Assembly (NCBI RefSeq): GCF_003841505.1
Contig: NZ_REGA01000002.1
Location: 248,001 to 312,000 of the forward strand
Origin: Natrarchaeobius chitinivorans
Lineage (GTDB): Archaea; Halobacteriota; Halobacteria; Halobacteriales; Natrialbaceae
Direction of reading: 5' to 3'
DNA length: 64,000 bases
Every line of letters begins with the position of its first letter. Within the stretch, counting starts at the first letter, position 1. Under the pieces are notes generated by a model. That model saw only the letters and a program-made list of their open reading frames with translations, did not search any database and was not told where the DNA came from. Both the position numbers and the translations under genes were made by a program. This document shows, one piece after another, positions 17,358 to 26,252 of the stretch.

Positions 17358-18347
17358 ATGTCCGGGTGCCGACGCGCCGCCCTGGCCGCATCGATCGTTC
17401 CGATCGTCCTCGGATTGCTCGTCGCGAGCGGAGCCGTCGCCGGCGTCGCCGCCCAGACGTCGACGGTTTCCGCCAGTTCGTTCTCGCCGGACGACTCAGC
17501 CGGTTCTGTTTCGGAACCGGCGTACGTCGAATCGGTCCCCGAACCCGGCGACGCGTACTTCGAGGCCGAAGCTGAGGACGGAAGCTGGATCAGCTACACC
17601 AATCCACGCGACGAGTACCAGATTCCCTACGAGGGCGACGGGTCCGGAAAGCTCTGCGTGACGCTCCTCAACGAGGCCGGTGAACCCATCGTCGGTGAAT
17701 CGGTACCCGACACGACCGCGACGATCGAAACCGGAGACGAACTCGAGTGGCACACTCACGCCGACCCGTTCGTCGTCGAGTACCCGTTGACCGACAACTA
17801 CGATCGTCCGCTGGATGCCGATCAGTTCGGAACCCATCCTGACCTGCCACAGGGTGACGGCTACCTCGACTCTCACTGTCTCGAGTGGCACGGCCTGCCG
17901 GAAGACGAAACGGTCGAGTACGGCGAAATCGAACTCGAAGGCGAACACGCCGACAGGATCGAGGTCGTCGGATACATCCAGCAAGCACACGATTCCTGGG
18001 ATACCGACGTCGACCCACACGCGGCAGCGACGTCCTACGACGACGCTGGTGGCTGGACCTACCATCCCGACGGCTCACACGGCCAGGCCGTCGTCGTCTT
18101 GCAACTCGAGGGCGACGAAGGCGACCACGAACAACGCGATTCCACTGACGACGACAGGAGTGACGAGAACGTCGAGGACGACACGGACGGGGCTGAGTCC
18201 CCCTCCAGCGAAGGAAACGTCGAGTCCAATCAGAGCGACGAATCCGAGCCAACAGTATCCGACGAAACCGACCGAACGACCGGCTTCGGCGCTCTGGCCG
18301 CGCTGGCCGGACTCACCGTCGTCGTCTTCGCGATACGCCGATCGTAG
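17358..18347 (+). CDS. Secreted surface protein with PGF-CTERM-like C-terminal anchor
   Basis: 329 aa from the ATG at 17358; a GTG nine bases upstream is less likely. A Sec-type signal peptide of ~35 residues (RRAALAASIVPIVLGLLVAS then AGVAAQ) precedes a soluble, acidic domain of about 220 residues with several Trp and His residues (LEWHTHADP, HCLEWHGLP, DSWDTDVDPHAAA) but no family I can name. A Ser/Glu/Asp-rich stalk follows, then TTGFGALAALAGLTVVVFAI and Arg-Arg. That tripartite end resembles the PGF-CTERM signal processed by archaeosortase A, with TGF in place of PGF. Probably anchored in the cell surface layer. Confidence 0.78.
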   Translation: MSGCRRAALAASIVPIVLGLLVASGAVAGVAAQTSTVSASSFSPDDSAGSVSEPAYVESVPEPGDAYFEAEAEDGSWISYTNPRDEYQIPYEGDGSGKLCVTLLNEAGEPIVGESVPDTTATIETGDELEWHTHADPFVVEYPLTDNYDRPLDADQFGTHPDLPQGDGYLDSHCLEWHGLPEDETVEYGEIELEGEHADRIEVVGYIQQAHDSWDTDVDPHAAATSYDDAGGWTYHPDGSHGQAVVVLQLEGDEGDHEQRDSTDDDRSDENVEDDTDGAESPSSEGNVESNQSDESEPTVSDETDRTTGFGALAALAGLTVVVFAIRRS

Positions 18348-18673
18348 TCGTCTACGCGCGGACACCGGGCGGGAAAAGAGACCGAACGACGTCGATCATC
18401 GACGAACAAAGTCGAAACGGGAGAACGGTTGTTCCCCGAAGCCCGTACCATGGAGCTCTCGAGTAGACGGGGGAGCCCCTGCGTGACTGTCGCCCCGTCA
18501 GTTACAGGTAGTCGGTAGTGTCCGAAAAAATCTGCTAGCCGTTCGAAAACTTATCTCGCCGTACGAGCTACCGGCTCGAGCCGGAGATCGCGTGTTCGAA
18601 CGTGTTCGGGATTTCCCGTCGTCGGTCGAAGTACGTACGTTTTTGGTGATCGGTGCCGGAGCTTCCGAGGACG
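18348..18673. other. Intergenic region, nothing identified
   Basis: About 325 bp after the secreted protein. No palindromic element, RNA gene or credible reading frame was recognised. Confidence 0.5.
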
Positions 18674-18895
18674 ATGAATTCCGATTCGGACACTGGAAAC
18701 CCGCGAGTTCCGATCGTCTGCTCCGAATGCGAGACTTCCTCGCGCGTTCCTCTCTCTGAGCTCGCAGACTCGATCGAACGGCACAACGACCAGCTTCACG
18801 ACGGGGCGGACGTCGCCGAAGTCGATCCGGACGTCGCCGACCGCATCGCCGATCTGATCGCCGAAGAACTCGGACTGCTCGAGGACGCCTCGTAG
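18674..18895 (+). CDS. Small hypothetical protein with one CxxC motif
   Basis: 73 aa from the ATG at 18674 (MNSDSDTGNPRVPIVCSECE). It has a single CSEC motif near residue 16 and a following helical part (LSELADSIERHNDQLHDGAD). It ends in an acidic helix. One CxxC is too little for a zinc ribbon on its own unless it dimerises or uses the nearby His residues. Convergent with the very small gene at 18899-19039, with three bases between the stops. Function unknown. Confidence 0.6.
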   Translation: MNSDSDTGNPRVPIVCSECETSSRVPLSELADSIERHNDQLHDGADVAEVDPDVADRIADLIAEELGLLEDAS

Positions 18896-18898
18896 TCC

Positions 18899-19039
18899 CT
18901 ACCGTTCGAATACGGCGCGGATAGACTCGAGGATTCCGTTCTCGTCCCCGTCGTCTCCGTTTTCGTCTCCGTTGTGCGTGACGATTCCGTCCTCGTCCGG
19001 ACTGTCGTCCAGTCGGACGTCGGGGCGTTTCGAATCCAT
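18899..19039 (-). CDS. Very small acidic hypothetical protein
   Basis: 46 aa from the ATG at 19039 (MDSKRPDVRLDDSPDEDGIV). An Asp/Asn/Gly-rich middle ends in a short amphipathic helix (ILESIRAVFER). A much longer in-frame extension to 19246 exists but has a non-haloarchaeal composition and runs into the neighbouring zinc-ribbon gene, so I prefer the short form. Its acidity is typical of real genes here, but evidence is limited. Confidence 0.4.
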   Translation of the reverse strand: MDSKRPDVRLDDSPDEDGIVTHNGDENGDDGDENGILESIRAVFER

Positions 19040-19145
19040 CGACTCCGAGTCCGTCGCGTGATAAAACGGCTGTTCGCCTTGCGAACGCAACGCGGTTGAG
19101 GTCGCCAGCGGTCGATTTATCGGTTCCCACACGTATGGATTCGCT

Positions 19146-19310
19146 ATGGCCCGTGCGACCCACACCTGTACCTGCGGCGCGGTGTTGCGGTTCAAACAGG
19201 ACCTGCGAAAGGAGCCGGGAACGACCGCCCGGACGTGGAAGTGCAAAGACTGCGGGACCCAGGTTCCCGGAACGGTCGCCGAGAAAATCAGCCATCAGCA
19301 TCCGTCCTGA
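19146..19310 (+). CDS. Small zinc-ribbon protein
   Basis: 54 aa. Two metal-binding knuckles are visible, TCTCGAV (C-x-C) near residue 8 and WKCKDCGTQ (C-x2-C) near residue 33, enough for one zinc site, together with several basic residues between them. Such mini zinc fingers are frequent in haloarchaea and usually of unknown role, perhaps nucleic-acid or protein binding. The TGA stop at 19308-19310 is also the left flanking triplet of a PE-B element. Confidence 0.7.
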   Translation: MARATHTCTCGAVLRFKQDLRKEPGTTARTWKCKDCGTQVPGTVAEKISHQHPS

Positions 19311-19390
19311 TACCGATTACTGTACCGATGTCCCGGCGCACCCGCCGCCCGGGTCGCGGGTGCGCCGACAATGACGGACAGTAAACCGTA
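19311..19390. mobile_element. PE-B palindromic element (80 bp) at the stop codon of the zinc-ribbon gene
   Basis: TACCGATTACTGTACC on the left and GGACAGTAAACCGTA on the right form the terminal inverted repeat. The interior is GGCGCACCCGCC...GGCGGGTGCGCC-like. The left flank is TGA, the stop codon of the upstream gene. The right flank is CGA, best read as a mutated TGA. Confidence 0.82.
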
Positions 19391-19456
19391 CGAGTTAATC
19401 CACCCGACCGAACCGAAGCGCACATCCTCCTCGAACGGATATCGGTAGTCGAAACC

Positions 19457-19717
19457 ATGTCCGAGGAGACGGCTGACTGGATGGCGCCTCCCGACGAGGA
19501 CATCCTCGAGTTGATGCGGTCGGAGGACGTCTTTGCACCGGACCACGTCGATGACGCCGGAATCTGCCGGGGTCCGGATGCCGCGTATCGATGTCGCGAA
19601 CTCGCGAAACGCGGACTCCTTCGAAAGCACGCCCCCGGCCTGTACGATCTCACCGACCTCGGCGAACGGTTCCTCGAGGGGGAGGTCGACCCGACGGAAC
19701 TCGAGTCTACCGAGTGA
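19457..19717 (+). CDS. PhiH1-repressor-like winged-helix protein
   Basis: 86 aa. DILELMRSEDVFAPDHVDDA then AAYRCRELAKRGLLRKHAPG and LYDLTDLGERFLEGEVDP form a compact winged helix. The C-terminal TDLGxxxLEGExD signature is shared with the provirus repressor at 53988-54287 and with the repressor of halophage PhiH1. It is probably a small transcription regulator, autonomous on the chromosome. No operator is obvious, and its targets cannot be deduced. Confidence 0.8.
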   Translation: MSEETADWMAPPDEDILELMRSEDVFAPDHVDDAGICRGPDAAYRCRELAKRGLLRKHAPGLYDLTDLGERFLEGEVDPTELESTE

Positions 19718-19768
19718 GATCGACACAGATCCAGGGGATTGGGGCTACCCGAGGTGATCGATCCATAT

Positions 19769-22243
19769 TCAGGAGATCGACGCCGGGGGACGGCGCTCGT
19801 CGACAGGTTCGCCCTCCGCCCGCCGTTTTTCGGCCGCTTGCTCCGGATCTTCGAGCAGTGCGTCGATCACGTCGGTCGCCGCTGGCGAGTAAAGCGGTCT
19901 GTTGTCGTTCCCACAGCGGGCATCCATCAGACACGCCGGACACCCCTCATCGCGTCCACACGAGCAGTCGGTCATCAGCGCTCGAGCCCGACGTGCCAGC
20001 GCTTCGAACTCCTCGTAGATGCGCCGCGAGAATCCGAGGCCGCCGTCGACGCCGTCGTAGACGAACCACCCGCTTCGATCCGGTCGGTCGGGCAGTCGGT
20101 TCGTCGCCAACCCGCCGAGGTCCGCCGGATCGACCGTGAGTTCGAGCGGGGAAACGGCGATCATCGCGTGTTCGATCGCGTGGATCCCGCCGAGGTAGCC
20201 GTGCAGCCGTGGAGGAAGCTCCGTACAGTCGTCGTTGACGTACTCGCTGTGAGCGTTCGTCACCGCGCGTTCGACGGCCGGTGGAACTTCGGCCCAGCAC
20301 AGTTGCGTTCGCATCTCGAGGGGCGGGACGCCGGTTTCGAGCCCCGCCTCGAGCGTTTCGCCGGTGTCGACGGCCCGTTTCGTGTAGCTGTCGTATCGAA
20401 CCGTCACGGTTCCGTATCCCCAGTTGAGCCGGAAGGAACCGACCCGTCTCGAGTCGCGTACCTCGGTGTCGTATATCGAAACCCTGCGCTGGGACTGGGT
20501 GTAGTAATCGACGTCTGCGGCCTCGAGTTCGACGTACGGCTGCGGTCGGTCCTCCCGAAAGTCACACACCTCGTACCGATCGCCTCGGTGCAAGACCGTC
20601 GCACCCTCGTGATAGTCGCGATACGCTCGGGCGCGTCCGATCGGTTCGTGATCGATTCGTTCCTCGCCGGCCAGCCGAACGTCGAAGGTGTCCCTTCCTT
20701 CGGCGTAGATGCTGACCTCGTTTTGCGGACGATCGCGGTGTGTGTATGTGACCCCACCCGAGAGTCCGCCCTCGAGGTCGCCAATCCGCCGCCCGTACTC
20801 GACGGCCCGTTCGAGTCGGTTCGTCCCGCCGAACTGCTCGGCATCGTCTCGAGTCAGCGGCAGTTCCTGGGCGGCACAGACGACGTGTTGCAGGTAGACC
20901 GGATTGTTCTCGAGGTCGACCACCGCGCGTTCGGGGTCGCCCTCGAGGACGTACTCCGGATGGCGGAGCACGTACTGGTCGAGCGTCGCGTGGCGGGGGA
21001 CGAACGCCGAGATGGTTTCTCGCTCGCCGCGCCCGGATCGCCCGAGTCGCTGCCAGAACGACGCCCTGCTCCCGGGATACCCCTGAAGGACGGTCCCGTC
21101 GATGCGGCCGACGTCGATCCCGACCTCGAGGGCGCTGGTCGTGGCGACGCCGTCGAGCGTTCCGGCCTCGAGTCGACGCTCGGTCTCCCGACGGGAACGC
21201 TTTCCGTGGCCGGCGTTGTACGACGCGAGCGACGTCTCTCCGCTTTCGGCGGGCGAGTACCGATCGAGGAACTCGGTCGCACGATCGATCGCGAGCTCGG
21301 TTCCCTTTCGCGAGTCACAGAACAGCAGGGACGGAACGCCTCGAGAACAGAGGTGAGCCCAGAGTTCGGGTGCCTCGACGGTCGCGGGTCGGCCACTCGA
21401 GGCCCAGCCGTCCCCATCACGTTCGTCACCGACGGCACTTCCGCCCGGCCGGCCGTCGTCCGACGGAGGATCCCAGAACAGGAGATGGCGGCGTCCCCGC
21501 GGCGATCCGTCGTCGTCGATCACCGTCACCGACTCGCCGGCCAGGGTTCGAGCGTGCTCGCCCGGATTGCCGATAGTCGCGCTCGTCAGGACGAACCGGG
21601 GGTCGCCGCCGTACCAGTCGATCACCCGCCTGGCTCGCCGGAGGATCCACGCCGCGTGCATACCGGCGATTCCCGTCCACGAGTGGGCCTCGTCGACGAC
21701 GACGAGCGAACAATCGGCGTGAAACTCGGCCCAGCGGTGGTGGCCCTCGAGGTACTGGTTCAACCCGGCGACGTTCGTGATGACGACGTTGGCGTCCTCG
21801 CGAATCCGTGACTTCTCCTCGGCGTCGGTATCGCCGTCGTAGACGCCGACGGAGACGTCGAGGCCGAGCGTTCGGAACAGCTCGTTCAGTTCTCCCTCCT
21901 GATCCCGGCTGAGCGCCTTCGTCGGGTAGACGAGCAGTGCCCGCACCGACGGATCCTCGAGGTATCGGCGTGCGATCTCGAGGCCGTAGACGTAGCTCTT
22001 GCCCGACGACGTCGAGGTCGAAACGCAGACGTTCTCGCCGGCCTCGAGCGCGCGGAGCGCCTCGGCCTGGTGGCTCCAGAGGTCGACGCCGAGTGCCGAC
22101 GCCAGTTCCGCGGGCAGGACGTCTCCCGCCGGAACGTGACGTGCCGACCGAGCGGGGAGCGTGATCCGTTCGCGGACCTGTTCGCTGTACCGATCGGCCG
22201 GATACGAGTCGACGAGTTCGGCTCCGGTGAGTGCGAGATTCAT
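19769..22243 (-). CDS. MrfA/YprA-like DEAH helicase with C-terminal zinc-binding domain
   Basis: 824 aa from the ATG at 22243 (MNLALTGAELVDSYPADRYS); the longer frame upstream is low-complexity read-through. Motifs in order: Walker A STSTSSGKSYVYG, a YPTKALSRDQ segment, DEAH in VVVDEAHSWTG, LTSATIGNP, CDSRKGTELA, TTSALEVGIDVGRIDG and GRSGRGE. The end contains the four-Cys cluster DCSCGRDEGCPACLMDARCG of the MrfA-binding (DUF1998-type) domain. In Bacillus, MrfA unwinds DNA in mitomycin-lesion repair. The upstream gene on the same strand is a matching exonuclease, so the two probably form one operon. Confidence 0.9.
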   Translation of the reverse strand: MNLALTGAELVDSYPADRYSEQVRERITLPARSARHVPAGDVLPAELASALGVDLWSHQAEALRALEAGENVCVSTSTSSGKSYVYGLEIARRYLEDPSVRALLVYPTKALSRDQEGELNELFRTLGLDVSVGVYDGDTDAEEKSRIREDANVVITNVAGLNQYLEGHHRWAEFHADCSLVVVDEAHSWTGIAGMHAAWILRRARRVIDWYGGDPRFVLTSATIGNPGEHARTLAGESVTVIDDDGSPRGRRHLLFWDPPSDDGRPGGSAVGDERDGDGWASSGRPATVEAPELWAHLCSRGVPSLLFCDSRKGTELAIDRATEFLDRYSPAESGETSLASYNAGHGKRSRRETERRLEAGTLDGVATTSALEVGIDVGRIDGTVLQGYPGSRASFWQRLGRSGRGERETISAFVPRHATLDQYVLRHPEYVLEGDPERAVVDLENNPVYLQHVVCAAQELPLTRDDAEQFGGTNRLERAVEYGRRIGDLEGGLSGGVTYTHRDRPQNEVSIYAEGRDTFDVRLAGEERIDHEPIGRARAYRDYHEGATVLHRGDRYEVCDFREDRPQPYVELEAADVDYYTQSQRRVSIYDTEVRDSRRVGSFRLNWGYGTVTVRYDSYTKRAVDTGETLEAGLETGVPPLEMRTQLCWAEVPPAVERAVTNAHSEYVNDDCTELPPRLHGYLGGIHAIEHAMIAVSPLELTVDPADLGGLATNRLPDRPDRSGWFVYDGVDGGLGFSRRIYEEFEALARRARALMTDCSCGRDEGCPACLMDARCGNDNRPLYSPAATDVIDALLEDPEQAAEKRRAEGEPVDERRPPASIS

Positions 22244-22299
22244 CGAGTACGAATCCGTTCCACCGTCGGGGACGGTCCGGTCGCGAGTTCGTCTCCCGG

Positions 22300-23928
22300 T
22301 CACGGCTCGAAGTCCCCGAGTCCCGTCTGGGCGGTCGAGTCGGCTGTTCGATTCGATGTCCCGCCGGCCGTCCGCTCGGCGTCGCCGGTCGCCCGTCCGA
22401 TCCCGTCGGTTCCGGCCGTCGGCTTTGCGTTCGCGATCGCGTCGTACACTGCGGCCAGTTCGCGAACGTCCGCCTCGCAGTACTTCCGAGCGTTCTCCCA
22501 GTCGATCTCCCGGTCGGTTGCACAACCCGATCCGCCGTGTGGCTCGGTCGGTTCGGTCCCGTCGGGTCCCTCGAGGCGTCGGCGAATCCGCTTTGCGAGC
22601 GTTCGGCCGTCGATCGCATCGACACCGATATCCCGCGTGTACCCGAGCGCGGCCGCAACCTCCTCGAGTCGATTCGTCCGCCCGGGCAAGACCGCGTGAT
22701 CCCGCCGAATCGCCCAGTCGTACGGGTCGTTCGTCGATACGCGCTCGGCCCAGAACTCGCGGTACTCCGGTGCGTAGCGGGCGACGAATCGCTCGAGGTG
22801 GACGAAGTCGAAACCGTAGCCGTTCCAGGCGACGAGTTCGGGGTCGTCGTACTCAGCGGCTAGCCACTCGAGAAACGCCCGCGTCGCGGTGCCCGGATTC
22901 GATCGCGAGAGCTCGGTGTCGACGAAGTCGACGTACCTGTCGCGGGCGGGATCGTAGACCCCGATCAGCCAGACGATCGTCGGCTGCAGTCCGTCGGTTT
23001 CGATGTCGACGAACAGCGGGTTGCCGTCGACCGGTGGCACCGATTCGTCAGTCCGGCGGACGACGCACGATTCCTCGATCGCGCGGGCGCTCCGTCGGAT
23101 TCGACGGGCCGTCGACTCGCCGATCCCGTCGATCGAACGCAGGTCGGCGATCGGAGCCTCGGCGACGTGCATCCTCGAGTCGTACCCGCGGTCCCGAAGG
23201 CGGTCGGCCGTCTCCGGTCCGACGCCAGCGAGCGCACCGAGACCGATGCGGTCGCCGGGAACGGACGAAACGGCGATCGATCCGGCCCCGTCGCAGGTGA
23301 GGCGGGCGAGTTCGGCCGCTCCCGAACGGCGGATCGGACCCAGTCCCCGGACCGGAAGCCGAATCGGTACGCCGTCGACGACGTCGCGCCAGACGTAGTC
23401 GTAACTCGCCGGCAACGATCCGGTACAGAACACCGTTTCCCCCCGTGAACGAGCCTGGTACCGGGCGATCGCCTCCCGACCGTCGAGCGTGGCCTCGAGA
23501 GTGACGCGGTCGGTCACCGGCTCGAGGTCGTCACAGACGAGGTAGTCGACGTCCGTCGGAAACGGTTCGGTATCGTCCCCGGTGTCGGTCGAAACCGCGC
23601 TCCTCTTACGGCCGCCGTCGTCGATGCCGTCGGCCGACGGTTTTGGCTCGCCGATCGCGTCCTCGAGGAGTTCGATCGCGTCGACGAAGGCGAACGTGAC
23701 TCCCGAGACGCTCACCGTGTGACACGTCGCGGGGCCGTCAGGGTCGACGACGGGACCGTCGAACGCTCGCCGCAAGCGACTGGTGACTCGGACGTCGGCA
23801 CCGTCGCGGACGACGTAGACGAGATCGGGATCGGCGTACTCGAGGAGGTCCTCGAGCGCCCGTTCAGTGGTGGAGTCGAGCGCGTCACAGCCCAGGGCGA
23901 GCAGATTCGCGCCGCGGGCGTCGGTCAT
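22300..23928 (-). CDS. MrfB/YprB-like DEDD exonuclease with helix-hairpin-helix domain
   Basis: 542 aa from the ATG at 23928 (MTDARGANLLALGCDALDST). The N-terminal half is haloarchaea-specific. Around residues 235-295 tandem HhH motifs occur (GALAGVGPETADRLRDRGY; RSIDGIGESTARRIRRSAR). The RNase H-fold exonuclease follows, with the acidic residues in FVDIETDG, AWNGYGFDFVHLERF and KYCEADVRELAAVYD. These match YprB/MrfB, a 3'-5' exonuclease working with MrfA in Bacillus. The gene lies 56 bp upstream of the helicase on the same strand. The C-terminus is a Thr/Gly-rich tail. Confidence 0.85.
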   Translation of the reverse strand: MTDARGANLLALGCDALDSTTERALEDLLEYADPDLVYVVRDGADVRVTSRLRRAFDGPVVDPDGPATCHTVSVSGVTFAFVDAIELLEDAIGEPKPSADGIDDGGRKRSAVSTDTGDDTEPFPTDVDYLVCDDLEPVTDRVTLEATLDGREAIARYQARSRGETVFCTGSLPASYDYVWRDVVDGVPIRLPVRGLGPIRRSGAAELARLTCDGAGSIAVSSVPGDRIGLGALAGVGPETADRLRDRGYDSRMHVAEAPIADLRSIDGIGESTARRIRRSARAIEESCVVRRTDESVPPVDGNPLFVDIETDGLQPTIVWLIGVYDPARDRYVDFVDTELSRSNPGTATRAFLEWLAAEYDDPELVAWNGYGFDFVHLERFVARYAPEYREFWAERVSTNDPYDWAIRRDHAVLPGRTNRLEEVAAALGYTRDIGVDAIDGRTLAKRIRRRLEGPDGTEPTEPHGGSGCATDREIDWENARKYCEADVRELAAVYDAIANAKPTAGTDGIGRATGDAERTAGGTSNRTADSTAQTGLGDFEP

Positions 23929-24079
23929 AGACGGTCGGAGACAGCGATCGATGATAAGGTTCGTGATACGGACTGGAGACCGTACGGGGGGTACGTGCAA
24001 ATCGTGTCACCGGTGGATTCGACGGGTCGCTCGAGGCGGATCCCACAAACGATTAGCCCCCTCCGACGAGAGCGAATGT

Positions 24080-24826
24080 ATGGACGTTCTCGAGGCGCTC
24101 GAAGCCGAATCCGGCGTCGTGGCAGTCGTGGGTGCGGGAGGAAAGAAGACGACGCTGTATACGCTGGCAGCCCGCGCTGGCGACCGAGGAACGCGGGCGG
24201 TCGTCACCGCGACGGTGCGAATCCCCATCTTCGATCCCCACGTCGAATCGGTTACCGTGACTGGAGATCCGGTCGCGGCGCTCGAGGAGACGAACTCGTG
24301 GCCGGCCGGCGTCGTTCCGGAGCGGGAAGGAGAGGATCGATACGTCGGCTACGAGCCGGCGGTTATCCGTGACCTCGAGGCGGCGGGTGTCGCGGATCTC
24401 GTGCTCGTCAAAGCCGACGGGGCCCGGACCCGTGAGTTCAAAGCACCGGACGAACACGAACCGCAGCTTCCGGACTGCGTCGACACCGTCGTTCCGATCG
24501 CGAGCGTCGCCGCCGTCGGCTCCCCGCTCTCGTCCGACCTCGTCCACCGGCCGGAGCGGGTGGCGGCGATCACGGGACTCGAGATAGGTGAGACGATCCG
24601 CCCCGAGGACGTTGCGCGCGTACTCGCGAGCGAGCGCGGCGGGCTGGCTGACGTCCCCGACGGCGCGACGGTCATCCCGCTTCTCAACAAGGTCGATGAC
24701 GAGAAGCGCCTGGCCGTCGCCCGCGAGATCGGAACGGACCTACTCGAGCGGACGCCAGCCGTCTCGCGGGTCGTCCTCGGTCGAATGATCGACGACGAGA
24801 CCGTCGTCGACGTGCTCGAAGAGTAG
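24080..24826 (+). CDS. yqeC: YqeC-like putative selenium/molybdenum-hydroxylase accessory protein
   Basis: 248 aa from the ATG at 24080. The N-terminus VVAVVGAGGKKTTLYTLAAR is the P-loop-like start of the YqeC family, followed by ADGARTREFKAP, TVVPIASVAAVG and VIPLLNKVDDE, all family hallmarks. YqeC proteins are associated with molybdenum hydroxylases, probably in cofactor maturation. Downstream and convergent are mobA and, further on, a molybdopterin enzyme, which supports this. The start is fixed by the MDVLEALEAESG segment. The divergent exonuclease gene shares the 150-bp promoter region. Confidence 0.87.
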   Translation: MDVLEALEAESGVVAVVGAGGKKTTLYTLAARAGDRGTRAVVTATVRIPIFDPHVESVTVTGDPVAALEETNSWPAGVVPEREGEDRYVGYEPAVIRDLEAAGVADLVLVKADGARTREFKAPDEHEPQLPDCVDTVVPIASVAAVGSPLSSDLVHRPERVAAITGLEIGETIRPEDVARVLASERGGLADVPDGATVIPLLNKVDDEKRLAVAREIGTDLLERTPAVSRVVLGRMIDDETVVDVLEE

Positions 24827-24893
24827 CAGTGACGTGTTAAGGAAGGAGTCGGTGACGTGCCAGAGAGGGAGCGGTGACGTGCCAGCGAAGGAA
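24827..24893. repeat. Three imperfect 22-23-bp tandem repeats between convergent genes
   Basis: Units starting at 24827, 24850 and 24872 share (C)GGTGACGTGCCAG followed by a purine-rich GAGGGAG-type tail. They begin immediately after the yqeC stop. They do not match the PE families. They may reflect slippage in the shared 3' untranslated region. Confidence 0.7.
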
Positions 24894-24942
24894 GGCGGTT
24901 TCGACGATGGCTCACGTCCCGCCGGCGTCGTCCTCGGACGGG

Positions 24943-25620
24943 TCACGTCCCACTGGAGCCGTCCTCGAGGCGATCGATTGCGGCTTCGAGTTCCGCCCGG
25001 GTGTTGAAGTTTTCGAACGTCTCGAGTGAACTCCGTTCGCGGACCTCTGCCTCCGGGACGACGACGTACTCGAGTTCCGAGAGGGGTTCGACGATCCTGC
25101 GTTCGTCCCGCTCGAGCGCTCGCTCGCAGGCGTTTGCCATCGGTTCGGCTCGATACACCGCCTGGGTCGTCTGGAACCACTGGTCGTCCAGTTGCGGGAC
25201 AGCCCCGTCGTGGCCGTCGGCCCGTTCGAAGAGCAATTCGACGAACTCGGGGTCGACGAACGGCATATCACACGCGACGACGACGGCGTACTCCGTCATG
25301 ACCTCTCCGAGGCCGGTCGCGATCCCCGCCATCGGTCCGCGGTCGGGAACCGGATCGACCGCGAACGACAGCCTCGACTCGGGAGCGGGTTCGAACGACG
25401 GATCGTCGTCCGCGAGCGCCTCCCGGATCGCCGGAACCTGGTCCTCCCGACAGTTGACGACGAGGTCGTCGATGGTCGGAGCGATTCGATCGACGACGTG
25501 ACGGATCATCGGCGTTCCGGCGAGATCGGCGACTGCCTTGTCCGTTTCGCCAAAGCGCGTCGAGTGTCCGCCAGCGAGAACGACGGCAGATCGGGCGTTC
25601 GATCCGTTCTCGAGGGACAT
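24943..25620 (-). CDS. mobA: Molybdenum cofactor guanylyltransferase
   Basis: 225 aa from the ATG at 25620 (MSLENGSNARSAVVLAGGHS). SAVVLAGGHSTRFGETDKAV is the NTP-transferase signature of MobA, with the Lys of TDKAV; VDPVPDRGPMAGIATGL and VVACDMPFVDPEFVE (metal Asp) complete the active site. It attaches GMP to the molybdenum cofactor, giving the MGD cofactor needed by formate dehydrogenase-type enzymes. The longer open frame upstream crosses another gene and is not used. Location between yqeC and the molybdopterin oxidoreductase fits. Confidence 0.92.
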   Translation of the reverse strand: MSLENGSNARSAVVLAGGHSTRFGETDKAVADLAGTPMIRHVVDRIAPTIDDLVVNCREDQVPAIREALADDDPSFEPAPESRLSFAVDPVPDRGPMAGIATGLGEVMTEYAVVVACDMPFVDPEFVELLFERADGHDGAVPQLDDQWFQTTQAVYRAEPMANACERALERDERRIVEPLSELEYVVVPEAEVRERSSLETFENFNTRAELEAAIDRLEDGSSGT

Positions 25621-25643
25621 ACGTGATCTTCGTCGACCCTCCC

Positions 25644-26252
25644 TCAAAAGCCCCCGGTCGTCGGTGATCCGTCCTCTACCTCGTCCGAACCGGAGACGTG
25701 ATCGGAGATCCGCCAGAGCGCTCGATACACCGTCCACAGGTCGCAGTCGAACTGCTCGGCAAGCGACCGACAGCGCTCGAGGTACGTCTCGTAATCCTCG
25801 ACGGACGGCGAGTCCGGATACGACCGCGAGAGTTCCCCGACTTCGAACAGCGTCGCCCACTCGCGAGGGCCGACGACGACGTACTCCTCGGGGTCGACGA
25901 AGGTGAGAAATCCGGAGGCGACGGGAACGTCGACGGCCTCGAGGCGGGTCAGCGCGTCGATCCCGTCGGCCGCGTCGGTCGCGTCGACGACGTCGGCGAT
26001 GGCGGCCCGGACGTCGTCGAACTCGTTGTCCCAGAAACGGTCTTCGGCCGCCCGCCGTTCGTCGTCGGGATACCTCCCTAGGAACCGGCGGTAGTACCAC
26101 CGGACGATCCAGGCGGCGTCGCGGCGGCCGTACTCGCCCGACTCGAACGCCCCGGGGAGCGTCTCGAGGTTCTCCTCCTCGACGAGAGCTAGCGGGGCCT
26201 CTTTTCGGTACTTTCGTGCTTCGGATTCGACGAGCGAACGCGTCAGTTCCAT
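25644..26252 (-). CDS. Conserved haloarchaeal hypothetical protein
   Basis: 202 aa, acidic, predicted all-helical with many Trp/Tyr/Phe. Notable segments are DAAWIVRWYYRRFLGRYPDD, DALTRLEAVDVPVASGFLTF and CDLWTVYRALWRIS. I recognise no catalytic motif; the composition fits a soluble haloarchaeal protein. It lies 23 bp upstream of mobA on the same strand, so the two are probably co-transcribed, possibly hinting at a molybdenum connection. Function unknown. Confidence 0.75.
   Translation of the reverse strand: MELTRSLVESEARKYRKEAPLALVEEENLETLPGAFESGEYGRRDAAWIVRWYYRRFLGRYPDDERRAAEDRFWDNEFDDVRAAIADVVDATDAADGIDALTRLEAVDVPVASGFLTFVDPEEYVVVGPREWATLFEVGELSRSYPDSPSVEDYETYLERCRSLAEQFDCDLWTVYRALWRISDHVSGSDEVEDGSPTTGGF

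Noticed and set aside
17132-17359. 75-codon minus-strand frame before the secreted protein
   Set aside because: It lies in a promoter region and has a composition unlike the local proteome.
19739-21811. 690-codon plus-strand frame opposite the MrfA-like helicase
   Set aside because: Antisense shadow; composition and motifs belong to the minus-strand helicase.
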